Assembly: GCA_964477445.1 (NCBI GenBank)
Contig: CAYZED010000003.1
Span: 124,001-188,000 of the forward strand
Source: CAYZED01 sp964477445
Lineage (GTDB): Bacteria; Bacillota; Clostridia; Lutisporales; Lutisporaceae
Reading direction: 5' to 3'
Length of the DNA stretch: 64,000 nt
In this document: piece by piece, positions 8,827 through 20,653 of the stretch
How the letters are laid out: every line of letters begins with the position of its first letter
Position numbering within the stretch: the first letter of the stretch is position 1
Position numbers and translations under genes: made by a program
Notes under the pieces: generated by a model
Database searches by the model: none
Told to the model about the DNA's origin: nothing
The model's input: the letters and a program-made list of their open reading frames with translations, nothing else

Positions 8827-10521
8827 ATGGCATATTATCTAAAAAAGACAAAACTAAAAGGGCGTACTTACCTCTCGATTGATGAAAGTTTTTATAGTCA
8901 CGAGAAAAAAGGTACTGCTCATAAAGTTTTTAAATCGTTAGGATCCGTTGAAACCCTTATGAAAAATGGTATCGATGATCCCATTGCTCATTTTCAGAAA
9001 GAGGTTGATGAGCTTAACATCTCAAAAAAAGACGATGGAGTTAAAAAAATATCAGATAAATCACCGAATCTTTATTTAGGTTACTTCCCTCTAAAAAGCA
9101 TTCTTGAAAAATTAAGCATAAAAAAATATGTCGATTATTTTAAACTTACTAATGATTTCAAATATGATCTCTATGAATTGCTTTCTTCTCTCATATACGC
9201 TAGAAGTGTCAATCCGTGCAGTAAGAATGAAACTTTTCATGATATACTACCTAGTCTTCACGGTCACTTTAGCTACTCCTATGATCAGCTACTTCACGGA
9301 TTGTCATTTATCGGCATCAACTATGAAAAATTTATTGAATTATTTACTACTCAGGTAAAAGATGCTTATGGTCTCAATACTTCAAAAACCTATTTTGACT
9401 GTACTAACTTCTATTTTGAAATTGACAGAGAGGATGATTTTAGGAAAAAAGGCCCGAGTAAAGAAAATCAAAAATCTCCTATTGTAGGTCTTGGTCTTTT
9501 ATTAGACCGTAATCAAATCCCTATTGGAATGAAGATGTATCCAGGCAATGAATCCGAAAAACCTATTATTAGAGATGTAATAAGTCATTTAAAAAAACAA
9601 AACAACATTACCGGAAGAACTATACACGTTGCAGATAAAGGACTTAATTGTGCGGAAAATATTGCTTTTTCGAAAGCAAATGGTGATGGATACATATTCT
9701 CAAAAACCGTAAAAGGGCTTTCAGAGAAAGAAAAAGTATGGGTTCTTCTAGATCAAGATTTTAAAGACATAAAAAATAAAAATGGGAAAGTTCTTTACAG
9801 TTACAAGTCATGTGTAGATAAATTCCCATACACAGTAGACCACAAAGGGCAAAACGTTACTGTTAAGCTTACAGAGAAAAGACTTCTCACATACAATCCC
9901 ACTCTTGCAGCAAAAAAAAGATATGAGATCAACCGAATGGTCGAAAAAGCAAAATCATTAACATCATCTCAGGCGAAGAGAAACGATTATGGCGAAACTG
10001 GGAAATACGTAAACTTTACAGACAGCAATGGGAAAAAAGCCGATTTAAGCATAAACCAAGATGCAATTGATAAAGATTTACTTTTTGCAGGTTATAATCT
10101 TCTAGTTACATCAGAAATTGAAATGACTGATCAAGATATTTATGACACTTACCATAATCTATGGCGAATTGAAGAATCCTTTAAAATTATGAAGTCAGAT
10201 CTCGATGCTCGCCCAGTATTTCTCCAGAAAGAAGATACCATAAAGGGACATTTTCTAATTTGTTATCTTGCTGTTCTGCTAGAAAGAGTCCTTCAATTCA
10301 AAGTGTTAAAAAACAAACATTCCACCACAGAAATTTATGATTTCATTAGAGGATTCAAAGCCACTAAAGGTGAGAATAAATATATCAATACAACAACTTA
10401 TTCAAATTTTATAGATGTCTTGTCAAAAAAATTCAAACTACCGTTAACTAACTATTTTTTGAGTGAGACACAAATAAAATCTATATTCAATTACAAATTG
10501 TCTGATTTAGTCGAAGAATAA
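8827..10521 (+). CDS. IS1634-family DDE transposase
   Basis: A 564-residue intact transposase of the IS4 superfamily, IS1634 type. The first catalytic Asp is in TYFDCTNFYFE (about residue 195). The second is probably in HVADKGLN (about residue 278). The glutamate lies in the Y(2)R(3)E(6)K-type motif of YHNLWRIEESFKIMKSD (about residue 445), followed by GHFLICYLAVLLERVL, a conserved block of this family. AAAGGAGG precedes the ATG, and TATAAT lies about 35 nt upstream. There are no frameshifts, so the copy may be active. It lies between nupN and degV. Confidence 0.93.
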   Translation: MAYYLKKTKLKGRTYLSIDESFYSHEKKGTAHKVFKSLGSVETLMKNGIDDPIAHFQKEVDELNISKKDDGVKKISDKSPNLYLGYFPLKSILEKLSIKKYVDYFKLTNDFKYDLYELLSSLIYARSVNPCSKNETFHDILPSLHGHFSYSYDQLLHGLSFIGINYEKFIELFTTQVKDAYGLNTSKTYFDCTNFYFEIDREDDFRKKGPSKENQKSPIVGLGLLLDRNQIPIGMKMYPGNESEKPIIRDVISHLKKQNNITGRTIHVADKGLNCAENIAFSKANGDGYIFSKTVKGLSEKEKVWVLLDQDFKDIKNKNGKVLYSYKSCVDKFPYTVDHKGQNVTVKLTEKRLLTYNPTLAAKKRYEINRMVEKAKSLTSSQAKRNDYGETGKYVNFTDSNGKKADLSINQDAIDKDLLFAGYNLLVTSEIEMTDQDIYDTYHNLWRIEESFKIMKSDLDARPVFLQKEDTIKGHFLICYLAVLLERVLQFKVLKNKHSTTEIYDFIRGFKATKGENKYINTTTYSNFIDVLSKKFKLPLTNYFLSETQIKSIFNYKLSDLVEE

Positions 10522-10523
10522 CT

Positions 10524-10556
10524 AAAAGGCTACTGCATTATCGCGGTAGCCTTAAA
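10524..10556 (+). terminator. Terminator-like hairpin after the transposase
   Basis: AAGGCTAC / GTAGCCTT 8-bp stem, extendable by the inner GC pairs, followed by AAATATT. It is immediately downstream of the transposase stop and probably belongs to the IS. Confidence 0.6.
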
Positions 10557-10660
10557 TATTATAGTTAGTTATCACCATTTTTTAATGTCTGATACAAAAG
10601 ACAGGTAACATATCTAAATATAATTGTACATACAAAAAATCTCTATCTATTTCCTCAACT

Positions 10661-10709
10661 GAATAAAGCCACAATCCATTATAAAATGGGCTGTAACTTC
10701 ACTTTGAAT
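10661..10709. repeat. Hairpin repeat, right copy, decayed
   Basis: Ungapped match to 8611-8659 (about 76%). The stem has lost several pairs, but one change is compensated (G-C to A-T). It lies in the 10522-10826 intergenic region, which otherwise holds the IS terminator and the upstream region of degV; I see no gene there. Confidence 0.55.
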
Positions 10710-10826
10710 ACTATAACTTGTTTTATTGTGATATTATGTATCTAAGAGGATGTATTGTGAGCTATTCAAGGTAGTATTTTTACATTTACAGAACAATAAT
10801 ATGATAATCGGGGGTAAATAACAATT

Positions 10827-11714
10827 ATGGCGAAATATATACTAAGTTGTTGTTCTACAGCAGATTTAACTGAAGAGCATTTTAAAGAAAGAGATATTCA
10901 CTTTGTTTGCTTTCACTATTCGTTAGATGGAAAACAATATTCTGATGATTTGGGAAAATCGCTTTCTTTTGAAGAGTTTTACAAGAAAATGAGTGAAGGT
11001 GCAGAAACCAAAACATCTCAGGTGAATGTTAATGAATTTGTTGAACACTTCACACCATTTTTAGAACAAGGCATGGATATTTTGCACGTATGCCTTTCAA
11101 GTGGCCTTTCGGGAGTTTATAATTCTGCCAACATTGCAAAAAGCATGTTACTAGAAAAATATCCGGATAAAAAAATTCACATTGTAGATTCCCTCGGGGC
11201 ATCCTCTGGCTATGGACTTCTTATGGATAAACTTGCAGAACTCCGCGATGGTGGTATGGGTATTGACGAGTTATGTGATTGGGCAAATGAACATAAACTT
11301 GAACTTCATCATTGGTTTTTCTCGACCGACCTTACCTTTTATGTCAAAGGTGGGCGAATATCCAAGGCAGCAGGTTGGTTTGGAACACTGCTTAGTATCT
11401 GCCCTCTGCTCAATATGAATGATAAGGGTCAGCTTATTCCTCGTTTTAAGATAAGAGGCAAGAAGTTAGTTATAAAAGAAATTGTTAATAAAATGGAAGC
11501 TTTTGCACAGGACGGACTTGCTTATAACGGCAAATGCTACATCTCTAATGCAGGGTGCTATGAGGATGCGCAGTCTGTCGCTGAGCTTGTTGAAGAACGA
11601 TTCCAAAACTTGAATGGTCACGTTGAAATTAACAGCGTCGGAACTACTATAGGTAGCCATACAGGTCCAGGCACACTTGCTTTGTTTTTCTGGGGGGATA
11701 AAAGGAATGAATGA
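10827..11714 (+). CDS. DegV family protein (fatty-acid-binding)
   Basis: The 295-residue protein belongs to the DegV family, which binds a fatty acid in an EDD-fold pocket and in Firmicutes (FakB) presents fatty acids to the FakA kinase. Typical blocks are the N-terminal TxDL-like segment CSTADLT, KTSQVN near residue 65, LSSGLSGVYNSANIA near residue 92, the DS motif in IHIVDSLGAS, and FYVKGGRISKAA near residue 175. The C-terminus has GSHTGPGTLALFF. It is monocistronic, ending in a bidirectional terminator whose stem includes its stop codon. No FakA partner is visible nearby, so lipid specificity is unknown. Confidence 0.9.
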   Translation: MAKYILSCCSTADLTEEHFKERDIHFVCFHYSLDGKQYSDDLGKSLSFEEFYKKMSEGAETKTSQVNVNEFVEHFTPFLEQGMDILHVCLSSGLSGVYNSANIAKSMLLEKYPDKKIHIVDSLGASSGYGLLMDKLAELRDGGMGIDELCDWANEHKLELHHWFFSTDLTFYVKGGRISKAAGWFGTLLSICPLLNMNDKGQLIPRFKIRGKKLVIKEIVNKMEAFAQDGLAYNGKCYISNAGCYEDAQSVAELVEERFQNLNGHVEINSVGTTIGSHTGPGTLALFFWGDKRNE

Positions 11715-11750
11715 GTGAGAAAAGCGTCTTTCAACGCTTTTCTCACTCAT
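11711..11750. terminator. Bidirectional terminator between degV and the convergent gene
   Basis: Perfect 16-bp stem ATGAGTGAGAAAAGCG / CGCTTTTCTCACTCAT with an 8-nt loop. It overlaps the stop codons of both convergent genes (TGA 11712-11714; TGA on minus at 11749-11747). Flanking T-rich sequence is present on the plus strand. Confidence 0.88.
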
Positions 11751-12148
11751 TTATTCTTAATAATTATTCTATCAAGTATTTCTGCAGCTTTTTCTATTAC
11801 AAACCTACACTTAATCTCATCATTTCTGTATTTCTCTTTGAGCGGCTTGCAATCTATTGAGCCCATCTCTTTTTCATATTCCTCAAATAATTCTTTTGTT
11901 AGTGTCTTTATTTTTTCGCTCTCATGAGCTCTTTCATCAATAAATACTCTCCCCAAAACCATTATTGAGGCGGTCAGCGCCCCACACTTATCTTCAATGG
12001 CCATTCCTCCACCAAAGCCGGCAGCTAGCTTCAATGAGTTTTTATCTAACCCTAGTTTATATGCTTCATTTGCTGCATAGAGTATTTTCTCAGCACAATT
12101 AAAATCTTCTTTTTCTCCAAAACCATTGTTAATCATTTCTTTAAGCAT
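11747..12148 (-). CDS. C_GCAxxG_C_C family protein (putative redox-active)
   Basis: A 133-residue protein with the cysteine pattern of the C_GCAxxG_C_C family: NCAEKIL near residue 18, then GFGGGM and CGALTASIMVLG near residues 45-66, DCKPLKEKY near residue 100 and a final KC near residue 114. The pattern suggests metal or disulfide redox chemistry; no specific function is established. It starts 9 nt after the HD-GYP-like gene and is probably cotranscribed with it. AAGGAGGTTTTC... upstream of the ATG (GGAGG) is a clear ribosome binding site. Confidence 0.88.
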   Translation of the reverse strand: MLKEMINNGFGEKEDFNCAEKILYAANEAYKLGLDKNSLKLAAGFGGGMAIEDKCGALTASIMVLGRVFIDERAHESEKIKTLTKELFEEYEKEMGSIDCKPLKEKYRNDEIKCRFVIEKAAEILDRIIIKNK

Positions 12149-12157
12149 GAAAACCTC

Positions 12158-13222
12158 CTACACTATCCTATCAATCATGAGCCCTGCGTTCTCTCTCAGT
12201 GAAAGATCTACCAGCCTTGTCTCCTCAATCTTGTTTCCTTCTTTGTCAAAGGCCACTAGGATTTTTGGTCTTAAATTAAACGTCTTCGTCTCTTCATCTA
12301 TAATGATTCCAATCTCTTTAGTATTTAGCTCAACCCATTGTCCATATGGGAAAATAATAATCGTATTTATCAACGCTTCCACTATTTCATGATTGAACTG
12401 CATGTTTCCAGACCCGAGCATATACTCTATCGTTTCAGATCTCTTATGTTTTGGTCTGTGTGGTCTGTCACTCATTAGTGCATCAAAAACATCACAGGCG
12501 CCAATAATTTTGGCCATGATATGAATCTTTTCATTTGTTAATCCATTTGGATAACCTGAACCATCATATCTTTCGTGGTGTTCCGAAACAATACTAAAAA
12601 TTTCTTGATTAAAACCGTATTCTTTAAGTATTTCAAAGCCTATCATAGGATGTCTCTTAATTAATGATTTCTCTTTATCCGAAAAAGAGTCTGTTTTATT
12701 ATACATTTCTCGGCTTATTCCAAGCATTCCTATATCGCTAAGAATCGCTGCTGTCGCCAAAACCGCAAGTCTACTATCTGGATAATAGAGTTCTTTTCCT
12801 AAGACTACAGAGTAAAATGCCATAGCTATACTGTGTCTGAATAAGTTTTCTCCCATAGCTCTAAGTAGTAAAAGCAAATCTGCTACACGGCTACTTCCCA
12901 TTACTTCAAGAACCATTTCTTTAACAAACTCTGTATCCCTATCTTCTCTTATGTTTTTTCTGAGGCTATTATCAATAATAACCTCAGCTTCTTTTTTTAG
13001 AATTGTTCGTAAATCTACTGCAATAGTTTGATTGTCGAGATCAACAGATTTAAATATTCTCACTGAATAAATAAAGTATTTCTTTAGCCCCGCAATTGTA
13101 GCTTCGTTTAAAACTGTATCTTTTGAGAGAAGTATTTTTCCATTTGGATTATAAACATCGCTAGCAAGAACGTCTCCATTTTTTATGGCAGACACTTTCA
13201 CTTCAATAATTTTCTCAACCAT
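12158..13222 (-). CDS. HD-GYP-like protein with a degenerate HD motif
   Basis: About 354 residues, with an N-terminal region of unknown fold and a C-terminal HD-GYP-type domain. FRHSIAMAFYS, KRHPMIGFEIL, EHHERYDGSGYPNG and ACDVFDALMSDRPHR are all present, but the signature HDxxK reads SDIGM (about residue 162), lacking the metal-binding His and the Lys. HD-GYP enzymes hydrolyse cyclic di-GMP; with this change the protein may bind rather than cleave, or use another substrate. The frame is open to a GTG at 13234; I prefer the ATG at 13222, with AGGGTGG 8 nt upstream. It lies downstream of gyrA on the same strand. Confidence 0.82.
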   Translation of the reverse strand: MVEKIIEVKVSAIKNGDVLASDVYNPNGKILLSKDTVLNEATIAGLKKYFIYSVRIFKSVDLDNQTIAVDLRTILKKEAEVIIDNSLRKNIREDRDTEFVKEMVLEVMGSSRVADLLLLLRAMGENLFRHSIAMAFYSVVLGKELYYPDSRLAVLATAAILSDIGMLGISREMYNKTDSFSDKEKSLIKRHPMIGFEILKEYGFNQEIFSIVSEHHERYDGSGYPNGLTNEKIHIMAKIIGACDVFDALMSDRPHRPKHKRSETIEYMLGSGNMQFNHEIVEALINTIIIFPYGQWVELNTKEIGIIIDEETKTFNLRPKILVAFDKEGNKIEETRLVDLSLRENAGLMIDRIV

Positions 13223-13299
13223 TAATTTCGCCACCCTTCAAACAATCTCTTTAGAACAATCTAGTCAATATCTCTGTCCTTATTTAATAAACGAGTCCT

Positions 13300-15729
13300 T
13301 CATTCAAATTCTCCACTAATTTTCGCCATTGCCATAAGAACATTATTATCACCAATACGCATTAGCTTAACTCCTTGAGTGGATCTTCCCTGCTCAGAAA
13401 CTTCATTTACATTTATCCTAATTACTACATTGGAAGTATTTATTAGCATAACTTCATCATTTTCTTTAACGACTTTCATACCCACTAATACTCCGGTTTT
13501 TGGCATAACCTTATATGTAAGAATTCCTTTTCCACCTCTAGTCTGGATTCTATACTCACTAACAGGTGTTCTTTTACCAAAACCATTTTCACTTACAACT
13601 AGTAAATCCGCACCTTCTTCAATGATATCCATTCCAACTACAGCGTCACCTTTGTTTAGATTAATACCTCTAACTCCCATAGCTGTTCGGCCCATTGATC
13701 GAACGTCTTCTTCTGAGAACTTAATTGACATACCTTTTTTTGTGACAGTAATTAGTTCTGTAGTTCCACGAGTCAGCTTAACGCCAATTAGCTCATCATC
13801 TTCTAGAAGACTTATTGATATTAATCCAGTACTTCTATTTGTATCGTAATCTTTTAGCATTGTTTTCTTAACAGTGCCATGTTTTGTCATGAAAATTAGA
13901 TATTTTCCGTCCTCAAAGTCTTTTATTTGAATAACGGCACTAATTTTTTCATCAGCGTCAAGTTGCAATAAGTTAACTAATGCTGTTCCCTTGGCTTGAC
14001 GACCCGCTTCTGGGATTTCATAAGTTTTAAGCTTATACATCTTTCCTTTATTAGTAAAGAAAAGAATAAAATTATGAGTAGACGTAATAAACAAATGCTC
14101 AACAAAATCTTCTTCTCTTGTTTGAAGCGCTGTAATTCCTCTGCCGCCTCTTCTCTGACTCTTATATGTGTCAGCTGGAAGCCTCTTAATATATCCAAAG
14201 TGAGTAATCGTAACCGCTACTTCATGCTCTTCAATCATATCTTCTATGTCGATATCATCTGCTGCAGATGTAACTTTAGTACGTCTATCGTCTCCGAATT
14301 TTTCTTTAATCGTTATTAATTCTTCTTTAATTAGCATAAGTATCATATATTCACTAGCTAATAAGGAATTATAGTATTCTATCGCCTTTATAAGCTGTAA
14401 ATATTCATCTTCAATTTTTCCTCTTTCAAGACCTGTAAGCGCTCTCAACTTCATTTCTGCAATAGCTTCAGCCTGAATTTCTGTGAGACCAAATCTCTCC
14501 ATCATTCTCTCTTTAGCTTCTGTAACATTTTTTGAACTTCTGATTATTTTAATTATTTCTTCGATATTATCAAGTGCAATCCTTAGACCTTCTAGAATGT
14601 GCGCTCTTGCTTCTGCCTTTCGGAGATCAAATTGAGTTCTTCTCGTAATGATTTCTTTTTGGTGTTTAAGATAATGATTTACGATTTCCTTCAAAGTGAG
14701 TACTTTTGGCATTCCATTTACTAATGCGAGCTGTATTATGCTAAAAGTATCCTGAAGCTGAGTATGTTTATATAGATTATTCAAAATTATATTAGGATTA
14801 GCATCTTTCTTTAACTCGATAACTATTCTCATACCGCTTCTGTCAGATTCATCTCGAAGATCAGATATTCCTTCAATTTTCTTATCTTTTACCAAATCAG
14901 CTATTTTCTCGATTAGATTCGCTTTGTTAACTTGATATGGCAATTCATTTACAATAATTCTTTGGCGATCCCTTGCCATAGGCTCAATATCTGTTTTTGC
15001 TCTAACTATTACTTTTCCACGTCCAGTAGCATATGCTTTTCGGAAGCCATCACGGCCCATTATTATTCCACCAGTAGGAAAGTCTGGCCCTTTAATGTGC
15101 TTTAATAAGTCTTCAACTTCAGCTTCTGGGTTCTCTATCGCTTCAATAATACAATCTATGGATTCTCTTAAGTTATGTGGAGGCATAGAAGTAGCCATAC
15201 CTACAGCAATACCATTTGACCCATTAACTAATAAATTTGGATATCTTGAAGGAAGAACTGTCGGTTCTTTCAAACTCTCATCATAGTTAGGTATAAAATT
15301 TACAGTTTCTTTTTCAATATCTCTCATTAATTCAACTGATATTTTTGACATTCTAGCTTCGGTATAACGCATCGCAGCGGCGCTATCGCCATCGACTGAA
15401 CCAAAGTTACCATGTCCATCAATAAGCATGTATCTATATGAGAAATCCTGTGCCATTCTAACCATTGTGTCATAAACCGCAGCATCACCATGTGGATGAT
15501 ACTTACCCAAAACTTCCCCAACCGTAGTTGCGGATTTTTTATATGGTTTTTCGGGCATGTAACCTAAGTCATGCATAGCATATAGAATTCTTCTATGTAC
15601 TGGTTTCAAACCATCTCTTACATCAGGAAGGGCTCGCGAAACGATTACGCTCATTGAATAATCTATAAAAGATTTTTTCATTTCGTCTTCAATATTTACT
15701 GGAATGACACTTTGTCTTTCTATCTCCAA
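13300..15729 (-). CDS. gyrA: DNA gyrase subunit A
   Basis: The 809-residue GyrA cleaves and rejoins DNA in the gyrase A2B2 complex, which introduces negative supercoils. The catalytic Tyr is Tyr122 (RYTEARMSK). The C-terminal DNA-wrapping domain begins with the GyrA box QRRGGRG (about residue 530). In the quinolone-resistance region the residue equivalent to E. coli Ser83 is Ala83 (HGDAAVYD), while Asp87 is kept. The start is TTG at 15729, with GGAGG ten bases upstream; no ATG fits. It is 105 nt downstream of gyrB and probably in the same transcript. Confidence 0.97.
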   Translation of the reverse strand: MEIERQSVIPVNIEDEMKKSFIDYSMSVIVSRALPDVRDGLKPVHRRILYAMHDLGYMPEKPYKKSATTVGEVLGKYHPHGDAAVYDTMVRMAQDFSYRYMLIDGHGNFGSVDGDSAAAMRYTEARMSKISVELMRDIEKETVNFIPNYDESLKEPTVLPSRYPNLLVNGSNGIAVGMATSMPPHNLRESIDCIIEAIENPEAEVEDLLKHIKGPDFPTGGIIMGRDGFRKAYATGRGKVIVRAKTDIEPMARDRQRIIVNELPYQVNKANLIEKIADLVKDKKIEGISDLRDESDRSGMRIVIELKKDANPNIILNNLYKHTQLQDTFSIIQLALVNGMPKVLTLKEIVNHYLKHQKEIITRRTQFDLRKAEARAHILEGLRIALDNIEEIIKIIRSSKNVTEAKERMMERFGLTEIQAEAIAEMKLRALTGLERGKIEDEYLQLIKAIEYYNSLLASEYMILMLIKEELITIKEKFGDDRRTKVTSAADDIDIEDMIEEHEVAVTITHFGYIKRLPADTYKSQRRGGRGITALQTREEDFVEHLFITSTHNFILFFTNKGKMYKLKTYEIPEAGRQAKGTALVNLLQLDADEKISAVIQIKDFEDGKYLIFMTKHGTVKKTMLKDYDTNRSTGLISISLLEDDELIGVKLTRGTTELITVTKKGMSIKFSEEDVRSMGRTAMGVRGINLNKGDAVVGMDIIEEGADLLVVSENGFGKRTPVSEYRIQTRGGKGILTYKVMPKTGVLVGMKVVKENDEVMLINTSNVVIRINVNEVSEQGRSTQGVKLMRIGDNNVLMAMAKISGEFE

Positions 15730-15834
15730 AATTTTTATTCCTCCAAACTAAATTTCAATTGACTTCTAGTTTATACCAATTATATAGCGTTACATTAAAT
15801 CATCTTAATATCTAGCTAAATTACATGCGTTTTC

Positions 15835-17757
<1,923 letters not shown>

Positions 17758-17853
17758 TTATACTCGAACTTTTTAATTATAATAATTTTCTATTTATTTT
17801 TCTTTTACTTATTATATTTGTTTCTAAATAGGTTTAGGTAATATTTTACTAAT

Positions 17854-18126
17854 TTATTTAGAAATTGATATATCATCCATAAACTTTGCTCTTTTAAACA
17901 ATGTTGTTGATGAAATTGGAGAAAGATAAATAATAGTTTTTTTCCTTTTTTCAGTTAGTACAAAACTCTTTGGTTCATCTTCTGAAATTTTTACTACAAA
18001 ACCATCATCCTCTGACATCTTTAAAAAATTCTTTGTATTAACTGATGCCCCACTAGTATCAACATCAAATATCGCAATAATATCTCCTTGAGATACTACT
18101 ACACTTCCACCTAAATGTATGAACAT
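17854..18126 (-). CDS. remB: RemB-like regulator (YaaB, DUF370)
   Basis: The 90-residue protein begins MFIHLGGSVVVSQGDIIAI and matches the DUF370 family; B. subtilis YaaB/RemB occupies the same place between recF and gyrB. Relatives activate extracellular matrix genes in Bacillus; the role in Clostridia is not well defined. The frame runs 26 codons further upstream inside recF, but the ATG at 18126 has GAGGAAATAT in front of it and matches the family N-terminus. It overlaps the 3' end of recF by 16 nt, so translation is likely coupled. Confidence 0.88.
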   Translation of the reverse strand: MFIHLGGSVVVSQGDIIAIFDVDTSGASVNTKNFLKMSEDDGFVVKISEDEPKSFVLTEKRKKTIIYLSPISSTTLFKRAKFMDDISISK

Positions 18127-19247
18127 ATATTTCCTCTCTCTACTTTGAAATATTTTATTACTTCTACATCCTTTAATCCTCTTATAACATCTGCATCTGT
18201 ACAAGTTATTATAGATTGCATTCCTTTAAGGTATCTTAATAAATATTCTTTACGTTCACTGTCTAATTCTGAAAAAACATCATCAAGCAAAAGCACAGGA
18301 GAATGACCTGCTTCTTCTTTCATAATTTTTAATTCAGCTATTTTCAACGCAAGAAGAACAGTCCTTTGTTGTCCTTGAGACCCAAAATTTCTAACTTCTC
18401 TGCCATTAACTAAAAGCGAAAAATCATCTCGATGAGGACCAACAGAAGTATGTCCTTTTTTAATATCCATATTTCTATTTTCAAAAAGTTTTTTTTCAAA
18501 AGCTTCCCCAATACCCATTGTACCATGTTTTTGACTATTTTCAAAAATTGAAGAAACATATTTAACATTTAATTTATCATTTTTGCCGGATACTTCATCA
18601 CAAACTATAGAAGCTGAATCTTTTATTAACTTAATAAATATTTCTCTCTCTTCAATTATTTTGATTCCATATTTTACTAATTGCTTATCCCATACATCTA
18701 AAAGATTACTTAAGTTTATACTTTCTCTGTTTTTTTGGAGTGTCATATTTCTTTGATCCAAAACTTTGCTATAACTAGAAAGAGAATGATAATAAGATGG
18801 TTTAAGCTGTGAAAGTGCAACATCCATAAATCTTCTTCTTTCAGCTGGGCCGCCTTTAACTATTGACATATGATCCGGTGAAAATATTACTGTATAAAGA
18901 TGTCCAAGTAATTCCGATAACTTTTCTTTTTTCACTCCATTAACTGAAATAAACTTCTTTTTATCTCTATTAAATCTATAATCTAAAAATGTAAAATCAT
19001 CATTTTCGCAACTTTCTTCTTCACAAATTTCTGCTTTTATTTCTGCTATATCTTCATCCCATCTGATTAGCTCAGCTTCTTTTCTGGTTCTATGAGATCT
19101 GCCTGTAGAAATAATACTTATAGCTTCAATGAAATTTGTTTTTCCTTGAGCATTCAGTCCTGAAATAATATTAACTCCCGAACATAATTCTAATGTTTGA
19201 GAGCAATAATTTCTAAAATTCTTAATGTTAATTGTCTTTAGACGCAT
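18111..19247 (-). CDS. recF: DNA replication and repair protein RecF
   Basis: A 378-residue SMC-like ATPase that helps load RecA at gaps through RecO and RecR. It has Walker A GLNAQGKTNF near residue 30, the signature FGSQGQQRTVLLALK near residue 285 and Walker B PVLLLDDVFSELD near residue 320. The gene overlaps rlbA by 10 nt upstream and remB by 16 nt downstream, with no strong ribosome site of its own, consistent with translational coupling. Confidence 0.96.
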   Translation of the reverse strand: MRLKTINIKNFRNYCSQTLELCSGVNIISGLNAQGKTNFIEAISIISTGRSHRTRKEAELIRWDEDIAEIKAEICEEESCENDDFTFLDYRFNRDKKKFISVNGVKKEKLSELLGHLYTVIFSPDHMSIVKGGPAERRRFMDVALSQLKPSYYHSLSSYSKVLDQRNMTLQKNRESINLSNLLDVWDKQLVKYGIKIIEEREIFIKLIKDSASIVCDEVSGKNDKLNVKYVSSIFENSQKHGTMGIGEAFEKKLFENRNMDIKKGHTSVGPHRDDFSLLVNGREVRNFGSQGQQRTVLLALKIAELKIMKEEAGHSPVLLLDDVFSELDSERKEYLLRYLKGMQSIITCTDADVIRGLKDVEVIKYFKVERGNICSYI

Positions 19248-19450
19248 TTTATTATATATTCCTCATCATTAAATACAATAATATCGCCATTTCTTAATTT
19301 TTTTCCTCTAGCTATTTCAATAACTCCATTTACTTTAACTAGACCGTCACTTATTGCAAGTTTTGCCATTCCACCTGATTCAACTAAATTTTCAAATTTC
19401 AAAAATTGATCAAGCTTTATGAATTCAGTTTTAATTTCACATTCTGTCAT
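19238..19450 (-). CDS. rlbA: S4-domain RNA-binding protein RlbA/YaaA
   Basis: This 70-residue protein has a single S4 domain (LDQFLKFENLVESGGMAK, GLVKVNGVIEIARGKKL). It sits between dnaN and recF, exactly where B. subtilis has yaaA, now rlbA, linked to ribosome assembly. AGAGGTTACT precedes the ATG. Confidence 0.93.
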   Translation of the reverse strand: MTECEIKTEFIKLDQFLKFENLVESGGMAKLAISDGLVKVNGVIEIARGKKLRNGDIIVFNDEEYIIKCV

Positions 19451-19552
19451 AGTAACCTCTTTTCTTACATTTTCCGATTTCTTAGTCGTAGATGTATAGT
19501 TTCGTAAGAACTCAATTTATTCTATTTATTAAACATGTTTATAAAAAATATT

Positions 19553-20653
19553 CTATTTCTTAAACCTAGATGGTAGTACGAGGTATAAATATCCATCTTG
19601 ATTAAAAGGCTTTAAAATACATGGGCTCACATTATTTATTAGTTCAATTTTTATTTTCTCTGTATCTATAACTTTTAATGAATCCATAAAATATTTTGCG
19701 TTAAAAGCTATTTCAATGTCCATTCCCTCTTTTTCGATAGCCAATTCTTCTTGAACATCACCACTTTGGGAATTTGATCTTATAGTCATTTTTTCATCAT
19801 CAATATTAAATTTTATCATATTACTATTTGATTCTCTCGCAAATAATGCAGCTCTTTCACATGCTTCAATCAATTTGCTTTTGTTTAAAACAACAGTAAT
19901 TTTATTATCAACTGGAATAATTTGTTTGTAATTTATGAATTCGCCTTCGAGTAATCTAGAAGTTATCAATGTTTCATTTATTTGAAATAGTGCTTGATTA
20001 TTTGTAAAATAAATATTTACTTTTTCATCTGAATCATCAAGTATTTTTTGAATTTCAGACATGGTTTTACCAGGTATAACTACTTTTTTAACAAAATCAC
20101 TTTTTATATCATCCCATTTAACTGCCATTCTAAATCCATCAAGTGCTACCATTGTAGCCTTTTCACCACTAAATTCTAGAAGTAGTCCTGTAATTATTGG
20201 CCTTAAATCCTCAGTCGCTACTGCAAAAATAGTATGTCTTATCATTTCTTTCATACTTTTTTGAGTTAATGTAATTGGATTTTCACGGCTTATTTTTGGG
20301 AGTTCAGGAAAATCATCGCTATTAATACCAATTAATTTAAAGCTTGAGCCTTCGCATTTAATATTTAATATGTTTCCGTCATTTATATATATTTCTACAT
20401 CTGCGTCAGGCATTTTTCTGATAATTTCACCAAAAATCTTAGACGAAACAACAACTCTTCCTGGCTCAACAACATCAACATTAATTAGTGTTTCTATTCC
20501 AATTTCAAGATCAGTACCTGTTATTTTTAGTTTTCCTGTACTTGCTTCTAAAAGTAAACCTTCAAGAATAGGAAGTGTGGTTTTAGATGGAACTGCTTTT
20601 TGGACTATTGATATTCCTTCGAGTAAACTATTTCGATTAGCAAATATTCTCAT
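19553..20653 (-). CDS. dnaN: DNA polymerase III beta subunit (sliding clamp)
   Basis: The 366-residue beta clamp encircles DNA and tethers the polymerase. It shows the usual three-domain repeat and the terminal LYLVLPSRFKK (usually ..PMR). Blocks such as AVPSKTTLPILEGLLLEA near residue 18 and DGFRMAVK near residue 178 are typical. AAGGGAG lies upstream of the ATG. The gene follows dnaA after an intergenic segment with DnaA-box-like motifs. Confidence 0.97.
   Translation of the reverse strand: MRIFANRNSLLEGISIVQKAVPSKTTLPILEGLLLEASTGKLKITGTDLEIGIETLINVDVVEPGRVVVSSKIFGEIIRKMPDADVEIYINDGNILNIKCEGSSFKLIGINSDDFPELPKISRENPITLTQKSMKEMIRHTIFAVATEDLRPIITGLLLEFSGEKATMVALDGFRMAVKWDDIKSDFVKKVVIPGKTMSEIQKILDDSDEKVNIYFTNNQALFQINETLITSRLLEGEFINYKQIIPVDNKITVVLNKSKLIEACERAALFARESNSNMIKFNIDDEKMTIRSNSQSGDVQEELAIEKEGMDIEIAFNAKYFMDSLKVIDTEKIKIELINNVSPCILKPFNQDGYLYLVLPSRFKK

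Larger units (their letters stand above)
8720..10556 (+). mobile_element. IS1634-type insertion sequence (ends approximate)
   Basis: The element consists of one transposase gene framed by two hairpins. AAAGCC...GGGCTTT plus a T-run (8720-8746) on the left would block read-through into the transposase. GGCTAC...GTAGCC (10526-10553) lies just after its stop. I could not identify terminal inverted repeats or a clean target duplication, so the limits are only those of the hairpins. IS1634 elements are known for long, variable target duplications. Confidence 0.55.
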
